Below are positions 1 through 54,862 of a stretch of 64,000 bases of DNA, in pieces. The position numbers and the translations under genes were made by a program. Source of the stretch: Panorpa germanica. Its lineage: Eukaryota > Arthropoda > Insecta > Mecoptera > Panorpidae. The notes below the pieces were generated by a model. That model was not told the DNA's origin and did not search any database. It saw only the letters and a list, made by a program, of their open reading frames with translations. Location: contig OY783210.1 of the NCBI GenBank assembly GCA_963678705.1, positions 15,191,331 to 15,255,330 of the forward strand, written 5' to 3'. Position 1 is the first letter of the stretch, and every line of letters begins with the position of its first letter.

Positions 1-576
1 GACTTTGATTTTGCTTACATTCAAGTCCACGTCACTATTAGTTGGCTACCATATTAGTGCCTAAATATTCTAAATACAATTATATAGAATTTATATCTTT
101 TAATCTGTAAGAATATTCGTACTTAAAAAGCTATGGAGAAAAATCTTTTTTGGAGATTCTAAAATAAGAACAGTGATGGCTACGAATTGATGAAATACTC
201 ATATATAATATACAAAGCGTGGGTTAGATTTTGTAAATAAACTTTGACCCAGATACTAATGTTTTGATATTTAAATTTATTCCTGTATTGTAAACAAATT
301 TTACACAGTTCAGTTATTTTTGTAATATATTTAGGTGTAGCAGTAGTGCGTGCCTACGTTTTAAATATTTATACAATTTCTAACTCTAACTTTATCCTTG
401 ATTATAAACATTGCAGTACAAATTTTCAATGTATTGAGTAAATATTTTGTTGTTTCTACATCAAAGTCCAGTTTTAATCTGGTTTTTGATTATTTTATTT
501 TTAGAAATTCCAAAGACGTCTAGAGATATTTCTAAGAAAAGTACTTAATGATTATGAATCATAATCGAAAAAATTT

Positions 577-794
577 ATAGTTCAAATTACGAGAGTTTGG
601 CGGCGACTCATACTTAAAACAAGTTATGGGGGTATAAACTGCCGATATAACTAAAAAGCACTGACTCCCTTATTTTTCTATAATGTATGTAGAAACGAAT
701 AAGATAAAATAAATTATCGTATTGTAGATTTATACCGCTCTTATAACCTCTTTTAAGTATAAGTCGCCGCCGAACTATCGAGATTTGGACTATA
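577..794. mobile_element. MITE family A, full copy, about 60-bp terminal inverted repeats
   Basis: The left end TAGTTCAAAT...GGCGGCGACT is repeated inverted at the right end (GTCGCCGCCGAAC...TTTGGACTA), with imperfect pairing over about 60 bp. Flanking TA on both sides suggests a TA target duplication, as for Tc1/mariner-type elements. No coding capacity. Second copy at 14818-15032, right-end fragment at 54404-54464. Confidence 0.85.
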
Positions 795-1674
795 TTAATA
801 TTACATTAAACAGTTTATTTTTGAAAATGGGCAAGTTCATTTTTCAAAGAATTAAAATTTAATAATATATTTTTATCTGTAAACTGTTAAAATAATAAAA
901 AATCCTTATTTTATGTACCCTAATATCACAATGTAATATTTATGAGTGAATTATATATATTAACTGGATTAAGAACAATTGAAAAACTGCAAACAGACGT
1001 AAAAAATAAATTAAATACAAATAACGTTTTTTTTTTAACAGAGTGTGCCTCTACTTGTATAATACATATCCTAACAATTCTAACAAACTATATATACCTG
1101 AAGAAGAGATCTTATCTTACAAATGGTACACTCTGTGTTTCAAGTGCTAAAAAAACACTTGCCATTAAAATATTTTGTACGTTACAGACTGCAAAGTCGT
1201 TGAACTTTGAGAACAGAAACGATCTAGTTTATGACCTTGGAAAACTCAGACCTAGTAATAATAAATATATATGTATCAATGTTTATTGCGATTTTAAATT
1301 ATAAATATATTAATATATTAATATTCAATAATATTTCTTCAATCGATTCGATAGATAAATTGCTAGCACAGTTACGACTATTTAAAATTATTTAATATAA
1401 AGATCTATTTTAAACCTTTATATATATTAAACTTTTAGGTCAATAGGTATTATTATCCAAGATAGTTAGCAGTCGTAACATATTTTGCATAATAAGGCTT
1501 ATACGTTTGAGGATTGAAAAATGCTTTGTGATATTTATGACTTTGAGATGATCGATGGTAAAAACATAGGGTTTTCATAATTTTTTTAATATATGCACAA
1601 TTTATATACGAATATAAAAAAAATCAACAGTTGGGACTTTCCACGACATTTTTTAAAATATGTAATGTATATTT

Positions 1675-2268
1675 ATCCGGGAATTATCAGGGAATTTAAT
1701 ACAACCTGGAAATATCCTGGAAATATCATGAAAATATTAGGGAATTTCAGGATATTTCAAAAAATATCAGGGACTTTAATTGATTGCAACTATTATAGTA
1801 TATTACATTTCATTTAAAATTCAAAATAAATTGAATCAGAAAATTTTAAAAGAAAACTTGTAGCTATTAAAAAAAGATTGGCGTCACAAAAAGCTAATCT
1901 TTTAGCTGAAATTCAAGTTATTCTGAATCATTTTAAAAAATTTCAATAATTTTATCTATTAATTATTAAAAGTTAATTTGGTCTAGTTTATACTAGTCAT
2001 TAGCTTATTTTTGTCTTACTCAATTTAAATTACTTTTTATTCACGAAATCGAATTTAATTAGTTATTAAACGCCAACTAAGGCAATGAGATAAAAAAGAA
2101 ATAAGAAATAAATATGATCATGTCTTTTGTTTTTTAGTTTAATACCAGATTCAAATATTGGCAATACTAACGAACAAAATTTCTATATCAGGGAAGAGTA
2201 CGAAAAACTTTACTGGAAAACGTGGAATTATCGGGGAAATTAAAAATAATTTTCTTGTGGTCACCCTG
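1675..2268. mobile_element. Repeat family B, left-truncated copy
   Basis: Shares the phrases CCGGGAATTATCAGGGAATT and CCTGGAAATATC at its left, and GTGGTCACCCTG at its right end, with the copies at 5784 and 19131. The left CAGGGTGGCC terminus is missing. Internal short direct repeats of the CCTGGAAAT type are a family hallmark. Non-coding; the open frame at 1593-1817 runs through it by chance. Confidence 0.75.
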
Positions 2269-3790
2269 TAATATAACTAATATTTTAATACAAATAATCT
2301 CAACATGTATTTTTTGTATGAGCATATGTTTCTGTAATATATGTCTAGTAATAAGCTAGTATACATATGAACACATATACACACGTTCATCTTTACATGT
2401 GTGTGTGTTGGCTAGTGCATTAAAAGTAGGTCAACTCGCATGAGAGTCACTCGTTAGTTGTAGCAAAGTATTATACAAACGGAGCCAGAAGGTTTTGCTA
2501 GTTCGTTTCTACCAGTTAATGATACCAGTGGTTCCACAAATGTCGCTTTAAATATGAAGCCAAGCTGAATAATAAATAAGATTGATATCATTTTTTTTTT
2601 CGTCTTTACTATTATTTTGTTATTTATATTGTTGGTTTGGTAATGGTCTGTCCAGATCATGCGACATGTTTTTTCTTTAACTCGATAACACTTATGCACT
2701 CCTGAAGCAGATATTGTAAAATATGTTCCATAAAAAAGGGACAATCCTACTTAAAAGGCAACGTTTTGGCATTTTACTGATGAAATTAACATAAAATTAT
2801 TTATTTATTATAAAAAACACGTTTTTCTGTGTTAATTATAATGTTATGATAAGGAAAACCTTTTACTTTTAAATTCTATGACGATTCTTAGAATTGAACT
2901 GGAATTCCAGTCTCACAGTTTAAAATGCTTGTGAAATGACATCACTATGAGTTGCATGTATTCACTTTATGGGCAGGTAGGTAGGTGTTTTTACACTATA
3001 CATATGATGTTATGCATTTTCCTTGATGGATTATACGTAAGTATATGTATATGCATAACGGAATATTATATGTAGGATGTTGCTTGGGCATTCTTACAAT
3101 AAATATATACATAATACATTATACATATGTATCAACCATATACTATATACCTATTATTACATTAGTAATATATTGTTTATAGCATGATAGTGTGAGAATC
3201 AGCGATATTCTGTGCTAATAGCTATAGATGTGCTATATTTCAGTGGATGTTTCTGAAATAAGCATTTCCTGATTTATTTGGTATATAGATGAGGTATTCA
3301 TGACACGAATTGTTGTATTAACTTTAAATGTGTTATGTATGTCTTCTGTCTTTAACACAGACGAAAATGCTGTGTTTTCAAAAGTTACCTTTAGAAATAA
3401 AAGAGCCTGTAAATATGACTCAAAATTAATATTTGTTGCAATGAATATATTAAGCTTAAGTTAATGCAACTAAAAATGATATTCCTAATTAAAATGTTCT
3501 TTGGTGTAAGCAACAAAAAGCAAATAAGCACGATCTGTACGCTGAGAAATATACTATATTTACACTGGATAGAATGGAATCTTATATATTTCCAGAAGAT
3601 TACTACGGGATATTTCTTGAAACATATTTTATATTAATTTCTAATTTATTTTACAACACATTTAGTACATTAACAATATTTGCTGTTACTTGTTGACCTG
3701 TTTCTTGCATCTCTCGTGGTTTATACTCTATACGTCATCTTGCTTGTGCAACAGGCATTACAATTAATAATATAATTTAACATTTTGATT

Positions 3791-4043
3791 AGGGGCCATA
3801 TATAAATCGTCACACGCAATGGGACAGTGGGTCAGAAGCGTTATGACGTCACATGCAATATAAAAAACATTAAAAAATGTAATTTTGTAAAAAAATTATA
3901 AATTTCCATGAGGTATAAAAAAGAAGAAAAAGTTATTTATTCTAGAAACTATAAAATATTACAAAAAATTTAGTAATTGAAATATGTGACCAAAGGGGTC
4001 AGAATAGCAAAAAATTTGTGTGACGTAATTTATGGATGGCACT
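3791..4043. mobile_element. MITE family D, full copy, ends related to CATAAATTACGTCACAC
   Basis: The left end GGGGCCATATATAAATCGTC and the inverted right end (GACGTAATTTATGGATGGCA) pair over roughly 30 bp with mismatches. Length about 250 bp, no ORF. A solo end with GACGCAATTTATGGATGACC lies at 4681-4723. Superfamily not assigned; no clear target duplication. Confidence 0.65.
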
Positions 4044-4642
4044 TTATCTGTGTGAATTTTTTTGCGTGCGCCTATGGTTTAGTATATTTCCGTCTTATGA
4101 AAGATATATATTATAAAACATAATACATTGTAGGTTGAGGTTAGCAGAGTCATGTAAATATCTCTAGTATTTTTAACATGTGCTCTATAGCTACATTACG
4201 ATTAAGAGTATTATACCTATATACCTAGTACACCTACTTATTACTCTCCTACACAGTATTTGTTCTTTGTATAAACATATTTTCTATGTTTATACATATT
4301 AAAATAGGAAATCTACAGAAAATATATAAAACAATAAGCTAGCAAATATAGATAAGAAAAATAAAGCCGACCAAAGAGTTATTATTGGAAGGACGTTAAA
4401 ACATATTACTTATTTTGAAATAAGAGTCACAGATAAAATAATTTGAATACGTATGTTCAAATGAATTGTTGATTATATTATCTAATTTTTAATTAACCAC
4501 TTCCTGTTTTTAATAGTGAAGCATACTTAGTTTTGATTTTATGTAATATATTTTACTACATACAGGAAAAATGGAAACAAATCGATGTGTTGAATAAACT
4601 ATTTGATTAGGGTCGAATTTAGACAGTTAAACTTGAATTATA

Positions 4643-4667
4643 GTTAAGCTACCTTAAGGTACTTAAC
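4643..4667. repeat. Short cruciform-forming palindrome
   Basis: GTTAAG, a one-base bulge, the perfect 12-bp palindrome TACCTTAAGGTA (4650-4661), then CTTAAC. The arms pair over 12 bp with one bulge. A further direct copy of GTTAAGCTACC follows at 4671. Function unknown. Confidence 0.5.
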
Positions 4668-4680
4668 TAGGTTAAGCTAC

Positions 4681-4723
4681 CAAATACCATGAAATTTGTC
4701 TGACGCAATTTATGGATGACCCC
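4681..4723. mobile_element. Solo right end of MITE family D
   Basis: A 43-bp stretch matching the right terminus of the element at 3791-4043 (AAATTTGTCTGACGCAATT, then ATGGATGACCCC). I see no partner left end close by, so it is a relic. Confidence 0.5.
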
Positions 4724-5783
4724 TGAAAGCTAATACAATCAAGGTCTATAATAAACCTCAGTTAACTGAGCATCTATTTATTTTTTCCTTTGGAGGCATG
4801 CAATGTTATAAAGTTACAAACTTAATATTGTATTCTTTTTTAAGATTTTCCCAACATTAATATTTCGACGTGGTATATTTGTGTGATATATTACCTTAGA
4901 CTTAAATATATTTAATATATTATTATGCTCATCTTTAAAATTAGTATCAAACGTTTTGTCCTAAATAATATACTTTTAATCTTATAGTTTTTTGCTGTTT
5001 TTATTTTTAAAATTGAACGCAGTTTAAATGAATATCTCCAACGTTGAGAAAGTTTATTAATAAATCATCTAAAAAGTTTTATGTTCTAAAAATAATAAAA
5101 ACTTTGTCGAACTTACTTCGTAAATGTCTTGACGTGTACTGTAAGGTTTCTACAAATAGATAAATCATTAAGGTGAAACAGAGTTACACAAAATAAGGCC
5201 CACGGTCTCAATTAGATTTCATAAACACATTTTATTTATCAGTTTGAATAAGTAGTACATTGATTTTTAATTCTGTAAAAGATTGAAGGTTAGAAAATAT
5301 ATGGTTGAGATTTCAAGTAGAAAATACGTAAAATATAAGGGTAGTAGAGGATAGCAAAATGTGATTGTTATAATAGCTTTAGTGACGTTTCTCTCAAAAC
5401 ATATATTCCAGGTAAAGATTATATACCTTTTACGGTTTATAAATTTTGTAATTCTTATCATTTTTGATGATAAGCATTGATGTTTAAATGTATAGACAAT
5501 ATCTCAGGTATAAAAATATTTCTCGAATACCCGTTTAAAAAAAAATAATATCTGCTTTATACATTATATCTATCCTTCAATGATTTTTGAGTTAAAAATA
5601 ATAGAAAAACTGTTAACATTATGATTTTCTCATTTTTATGAAAAATAAATAATTTCTTTTCTTTCCTTGTACATAATTCACACAAAATGTGTGTATTTAA
5701 AATATGCAAACACCTACAAATTCTAAATCTAGACTATTTTTAATTTTATAACATTTTAGAGAGCCAGAAGTTGTAACCATTTA

Positions 5784-6205
5784 CAGGGTGGCCATAGATC
5801 TGGAAAACCTGGAAATTCGGGAATTATCAGGGAATTTAATGCAACCTGGAAATATCAAAGAATTTCAGGAAATTTCTATAAACACTCGTATCAGGGAATT
5901 TCAAGAAATTTCAAAAAATACCAAGGAATTAAAAAGAAAACGTGTTGCTAATGAAAAAAAAATTTGGCGTTAAAAAAAGCTAAACTTTTTAAATATTAAG
6001 AGTTAATTTGTTTTAATTTATATCAGTCTTTTTACTTTATAGGCTTAATACCAGATTTAATTATGGGTAACTACAATATAATCAAAACTTTAAATATTTA
6101 AGTGATACGAATAAAATTTCTATATCAGCGAAAAGTACGTAAAACTTAACTGAAAAACCTGGAAATATCAGGGAAATTTGAAATCATTTTTTTGTGACCA
6201 TTCTG
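5784..6205. mobile_element. Repeat family B, full copy
   Basis: Begins CAGGGTGGCCATAGATC and ends TGTGACCATTCTG, forming short inverted termini. The interior has repeated CTGGAAAT, TCAGGGAAT and AATTTCA words. ATTTA occurs directly outside both ends, a possible 5-bp target duplication. About 420 bp, non-coding. Likely a non-autonomous DNA transposon; superfamily not certain. Confidence 0.8.
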
Positions 6206-7988
6206 ATTTAAGTCTCGAATATGGACAGCTATTTTACAATACAGCTGTTACTAAAATTAGGGAATCCCCTGGTACAGTTTAAAACAGTTCTTTAAATATT
6301 TCAAATAAAAATAATATCAATTTAAACATACTAGTAAACTATAGAAGTCGTTCAAATAATTCAAAAGAAATATGACGAAAATACATCCGTTGAAATTAAT
6401 TGAAATTAAAAGTATTGCGTTTCGTCCTTGTTTAACCTTGTCTGGGTATTTGTTTAACTATACCCTTCCATACTGCAATGTCACAAAATAGATAATTGTA
6501 TTTGTATTCAGGCAATATGCGTGCATAATTAACAATTGTATATGAATCGTTCAAATATCCATGGGAATATCAACAATCTACCACGTCATATGTTATTTGT
6601 TAAAATAGAAAGTAGGTTTTTATTATATTACGTGTTTTTTGTTTGTATATATTATCGATTGTGAATTGTGCATATGTCTTACATATATAAACGTTTTCTA
6701 CTTTTTTCTAAGGTCAAAATTGAGTTCATAAAAGTTTTTTTTTTTTATCTTTCATGATATATGATGAGGAAACAAACATTTTGATAGATATGGTTAAATT
6801 ATTATCTATAATTTTTATCGCGTTTTATTTATATATGCTATTATACTTGATAACGCTAAAATTATTTAGGTCATACAAATTCTTAATTCATATTTTTCTT
6901 ATTACTTTTTTCAAATTTAAATAAATACCGTTTAAACACAGTTATAGTATTTAAAGTTTATCTAACATAAAAAGTTACCTTTTACATAAAACAATGTTCG
7001 CTGATATACTACATTCTGTGACCTATTTTTTTTGCAAAAAAATTAATCTACCATTTTGTTTTTATCATAAGCAACTTTAAAACTTTTTTTGTGATTTTGT
7101 GTTATATATTATTGGACAAAAATTTTTGTTTTGTGTTTCTGTCGCCTGTTCTGTTATTTTAATACTAAAATTAAAGTTGTATTTTTAATTCTTGTAATAT
7201 TTGAGAAATAGTAAAGAGTATATCAGTAGAAGCTGATTGCTTTCAATATGTCGTCCTTTTGACCATGTATTATTTTGGCAATTGAAATGGCAAACGGCAA
7301 ATGTGATTTAGAATAGACATTTGTCATATGTTCATAAAGAAAACTAATAGGTTGTTCACGTTACTGTATTTAACGAAAACAAAACAAAATTATTATCAGT
7401 TAAAAGAAATATTCAAAATTATTAAATATATTCATATCTTAAAAATATTGACTGTTGTTTGAAACAACCCTGACCTAAATAGCTATTTCATGTTCTGTTT
7501 TTACGACGTCCTAAAAATCTATATACGCTGTAGATTTGATTATTATCCTCTATTATCCTATTAAATTTTTACAAGAAAATTGATTTTATTTAAAAATAAT
7601 TTTACCCTTTAAAAACTATTATTGTTTTTAAACTTTTATAAAATAAATGTCTTGTCATCAATCTGCAGATCTTTGCTTCCTCGTGCAAGACAATTGGGAC
7701 TAGATATAATTTATTCCGCTTGAGAGCTAAACAAAAGTAATTTCAGATGTTGGCGGGTACAGTAATTTTTTAGGCTTCTCAATTTGATAACGTTCTAATC
7801 AAATAAAATATTAACATTTAATAGGTGGAAGTGTTTTACATTGTGAGACTTCGATACTTTATAACTGTAATCGTTGGTTGACTGGACTATAGACATAAAA
7901 ATTGCCCGACGTAAAATAAAATTATTAAAAATGTACTAGATATATTTATATTCATATTATTAATAATGATTTTTCTTTCTTTTTTCAG

Positions 7989-50307
<42,319 letters not shown>

Positions 50308-51855
50308 CAATACTATAGCCGATATCCTTGGCGAAACTATCATATGTAAAACACGTATATGTATTTATGTTACCATGGATTTTGGCTATTTCCTGGTTGA
50401 CCGCAGTCTGTGAAAAGGCACTACGAACAAGAAGTCATTCTTTTATAGTACAGTATTGCAAATTGCGTAGTTACTGTATAAAGAGAATATTTGCACGTGT
50501 CAAGTACGTAGACAGTCACTGCATACTAAAAATAAGTGAAAAACCGTTCAATCGATTCGATTATAAACTTAGAATATATCGTTCTAAACAAGTGATAAAC
50601 AAAAATTATTGATTTTAATGATTGACTCAAGATTTATTTATATTGATAATATATAAATCAAAACGTTTAAATAAATGAAAGTTTATTTTAATAATAGTTA
50701 GTGTAAAAAAAAATTTCATTACATTCCTTGTAATTTTGCTTAAATTGTATATAATTTAAATATAAAAAATCATTGTTAAATAATTTAAAATAAATAATTG
50801 TAATGTAATGTAGATTTAAAAACATCGTTTACACTGCCAACATGTAAAAAGAAACAAAATCGAAAAGTAAATTATTAGAAACATTAACAGTAACACAAAA
50901 TGCAGAAAAGCAACGCCGCCACATATAGCAATCTTATTTAATGTCATTTCTTTTAAACCAAATAACACAAATCCAAGCCAAAAATGATAAAAGTTGTAAG
51001 TTTTTTTGTGTAATAACTCAACTCGCCAATAAATTAAGAAAAAGTAAGTGTAATAAACAGGTTTCAACGTGTATAAATTAATATGTATATTAATAATATC
51101 TGTGTTAAAATTACACAAAAAATATATACAATAAAAAACGTAAATTGTTCATAGACTAAGATATTCTATAAGTCATGTAAAATATTTTTTGCTCAAAATT
51201 TGAAGAAATTTGGCAAATATTAACGTAAACGTTGTAAGTATCACGTAAAGAAGTAACAGTTTGTACTTTGTTATTTTCAAACGATATAATATTCACTGCC
51301 AGTGTATTTATAATTTTATTTAGAAAAGTAGAATTTGTTATTATTTTTTATTTATTTAGTACTATTAATTATTTTGATTTATGCATGGTATTTCTTACAC
51401 AGTGTTCATGCGCGGTCTATAAACGATAGGTTTTATGTTATACACAAAGTGGGAGAAAAAGTTTGATCAATTTTAAAATACTTTAAAAATTATGTTTTTT
51501 ATATTTGTTATTATTAAGCTTATTTATATTTGTTTATTAACAAATAATTGATAATGTTATAATTAAACCAACCAATTTTAAACGAGTATTAAACTTGTAA
51601 TACATTTTCTGCTCTTGTGTGCTGGAGGATAAATTTTTTCTGTGATCAAATTTACACATTACATAAATATCACTAATACTGCCTCATTTTAGTAAAATAA
51701 TAGCATGTTTTTTATTATCCAAAGCAGCAGGTTTAATTGTCCGTTAGTTTTGAGATTAGATTAACATAATACACAAAAACATAACATAAGAAATAACTCT
51801 TTCGGCACAAAGACGAGCAGTAGTCGTGAACGCTATTTAAGTGTTATGATCGTAT

Positions 51856-51875
51856 ACTACAGCATCAGCTGTAGT
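51856..51875. repeat. Short perfect hairpin
   Basis: ACTACAGC, loop ATCA, GCTGTAGT: a perfect 8-bp stem with a 4-base loop, about 1.5 kb past the DOT1L stop. It could be an RNA structure in a long 3' UTR or chance. Confidence 0.4.
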
Positions 51876-54169
51876 CTAAATCTATGATATATAAATCTTT
51901 GTATAATAAAGAGCATAGATAGTCATGATAAAACGTTTCTGTCTGTGTGAGCAATTTGTTGAAAATTAAATTGCTGCCGAAGGTGTTCATTTTAGTTAAA
52001 GCTTATATTTAACACGAAAATGATGAAATATAAATTTTAAATTGTTATTTAAATATTGTACCATGAAAACACTTATAATTATGTGTATTTTATTTAGGAA
52101 AAATATGAAATGAAAAAGAAAATATTGAGACAAAATTATACATACAGATTATGCTAGAAAGAGAAACAATTTCCTTCTCAATCAGAGGGAGCAACATGTA
52201 TTTCTTTCTCTTTTAATTGTCATACATGTATATTAAGTTTGTTTAACAGCATCTCAGACAAGTAGACTGCCACTTTCGCATAGACGAGTTAAAAATCCAT
52301 TAAGAATAATTATGCATTCATTATCTTTAGTTGAGTTGCAATTAAGAAATAATAAAAATACATAATCATTATTGTTGAATGCAATGCCAAAACTTTTAAA
52401 TCTAAAAATACAGTATTAATGCGTATTATCTTCAAATCTCAGAGGTAATGTAGGATGAGTCGAATATTACTCTAAAATGAACTTTATGTATCTATAACAA
52501 GAATCATAATTTATAAATCTATTAATATTAGATATTGACAATTTTAATTTTGAACAATGAACAATATTTATGAAGTCTTACAGCTCATCTGACAGTGTTT
52601 TTCAGTTACAGTTTTTATTTGCAATTTATTTTAATCATGGTTTTATACTAATTTCTATTAGCAAATGTGGCAAAAGACACTGTTGGTTTAATTAAACATT
52701 TCTCTCTTTAATTTTAGATGTTTTAGAATTATTTTTATTTATTTATTATTAAACAAATGTAATACATATATTTATTTTTGTTACTATTGTTCCTTAATTA
52801 AAATATTGATAAGTTTAGCATAACGTTGCATAATTTAGAATGGATTGCAAAAAATATAAATAGTAAAGCATCGAATAGTCAATAATTCACATTTTAAGAA
52901 GAAGACTAACAATGTAATGTTTAGTTAGCTAAATATATATATATATCTTTTAGAAAAGGATAGTTCAATTTTATATGTAATTAACAATGTACTTATATTC
53001 ATATAAATATTTATAAGTGTCGATTAAAAAATTAGCCGAATTTCTCGGAATTGATAAAATTAGAAAAATAAGATTAATCATGTAGCATTTATTTATTAGC
53101 TGGTGTAATCAGTATTATTCGATCTTAATGTTTTATTGTGATTTGTTAAAAAAAATATAAATCGATATAAAAAATATGGATCGATAATAATTTTGAATGA
53201 AAATTAAAGCAATTTTTTTTAAATATTTTAATATTGAAATGATTTGACAATGGAATATTTTTAGATAGAATACCTAAGTAAATATTGGAGAACATGGAAT
53301 GTAAATTTATTTATATTTATGATATATTGTTGATTACATACAAGGTATAAAGAAAAAAATGAATAATAATATACTGCCGAATATATAAAAATGTACATTA
53401 AAAATATATATGTTTATACTGGACGGTTATTTAAATAAAACGTTAGAGCAAAATATATAAAATGCATGGACGTTCAATTTAAACAAAAAATAGTTCATAC
53501 ATGACTGTGATATGAACTTAATGTTATTTGTAATGAATTTTTTTTAATTGTTATTTTAAAAAAAGGATAAAAAGATATCCACCGGATTATTAAAAACTGT
53601 TATTTTATTGTAAATCTGTAATTTGAACATACAAGTGTGAATGAATGATCATCTAAAATAGTACAAATGCGAAGACTTCTAATGAGAAAAAACAAAAACA
53701 CTATCGAAATAGTAAATAAAAAAAAATTTAAAAAAACTTTTTCTAGCATTTTTAATCTTTAATTTGTGAGTGTAACTTTGCAATCAAAAATTTAAAAAAT
53801 TAGCCAGGAAATAAATTGAGAATGAAATTTGAAAGATTGTAATCCTGAGCATTAATTTTATCTTAAAAATAAATTATGTAATTCTATACTAGTATTGTTT
53901 TATTTTCTTGTTCTTATTTTTTTACAAAGATTTTTCAGGTACTGGGATAGATGCAGCGGTTATATAGTTTATCCAAATAAAAGTATATTAGCATATGTAA
54001 TGTACATATATTATAAATATTCCATAGATTTCCTATAATATAATTTTCTTTTACGCGGAACACATTAAATAAATAAAAATAACTTTTACTGTTTAATACA
54101 TTATTTATTATAATCTGAAGAAAAGTACAAGAAAAAACGTATAAAAAATGTTGAAACTTTTTTCTTAAT

Positions 54170-54221
54170 TCAATCTTCTTCAGGCGACTTACTGCTACTT
54201 ATCTCGCATCTAGTAGAACAC
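54170..54221 (-). CDS. Possible terminal exon of an unidentified minus-strand gene
   Basis: On the minus strand, acceptor attttacag is followed by a phase-2 frame reading CSTRCEISSSKSPEED then stop. The Ser/acidic ending looks like a natural C-terminus, and AATAAA-like words follow within about 80 bases. I could not find the partner exon; one possible donor (gtaagt) lies near 54347. Only 17 codons, so chance is quite possible. Confidence 0.2.
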
Positions 54222-54403
54222 CTGTAAAATAAAAGTTTTACATCAATCCCAAATATTAGACAATAAAAATAACCTCAAAGAGGAGTGTGATTTTACCGTA
54301 AATATATTTGTATAAATTAATTTAATATATATGTAAATATAGAAAACTTACATATGCGTTCTCTTTTCAAAAAATACATTACATTAAAGGGGGATTTTGC
54401 TTT

Positions 54404-54464
54404 ACCACCGCTCTTATAACCTCTTCTATCTATAAGTCGCCGCCGAACTCTCGTGATTTGGACT
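54404..54464. mobile_element. MITE family A, right-end fragment
   Basis: CCGCTCTTATAACCTCTTCT and AAGTCGCCGCCGAACTCTCG match the right terminus of the full copies at 577-794 and 14818-15032. The left half is missing. Located about 400 bases upstream of the SKP1-like gene. Confidence 0.8.
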
Positions 54465-54862
54465 ATATTTAATATTTGTTACATTACAATTAAAAAATTT
54501 AAGAAAGAACCCAAACAAAAAATTCACAACCCAATTGTCAGGAATTACATCAAAATCTGATAGTAAAATAACGTAAACTGATGGTAAAACCTTGCAAGTG
54601 TATGTGTCAATAGTCACATGGCAAAAGACAATAGTCAATGCAAAGTGCTTGCAAGATGCAATTGCTATAGATAAACTAGATTAACCGCCTTTGTAGGTAA
54701 ACCGAAGCAAGTATGAGATAATTATATATGTCGTTAACTTATGTTATGTAAGATAAAGCTTAAATGCACGTATCTGTGTTTAGCGGGACTAATCCAATGC
54801 AATCCTAGTTGTAAAATGATTATCTTTTCTTTATGCATACTTATATCTCTATACTTTTGCAG

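Larger units (their letters stand above)
1..7988. other. Upstream intron of DOT1L (AT-rich, repeat-bearing)
   Basis: Non-coding by my reading. The 7989 exon continues a protein from an earlier exon that I could not find here, so this should be intron. It holds an inverted-repeat MITE (577-794), two copies of a CAGGGTGGCC-ended element (1675-2268 and 5784-6205), a MITE at 3791-4043, a loose end of the same family at 4681-4723 and a small cruciform-like sequence at 4643-4667. A 120-codon open frame at 942-1304 has no recognisable domain and is probably chance. Confidence 0.7.
50308..54862. other. DOT1L 3' UTR and intergenic region
   Basis: No convincing gene. DOT1L 3' UTR starts here; AATAAA-like words are too common in such AT-rich DNA to place its end. 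A perfect 8-bp hairpin lies at 51856-51875. A possible minus-strand terminal exon lies at 54170-54221, and a MITE A right-end fragment at 54404-54464. Confidence 0.65.

Noticed and set aside
942-1304. A 120-codon open frame on the plus strand
   Set aside because: No recognisable domain, residues dominated by Asn/Lys/Ile/Leu as expected from AT-rich noise, no splice or promoter support, and it lies in a DOT1L intron.
1-7988. First coding exon of DOT1L within the window
   Set aside because: I looked for a start followed by a segment like the LRSPAG...WPL N-terminus ending in phase 0 and found none that I would trust.
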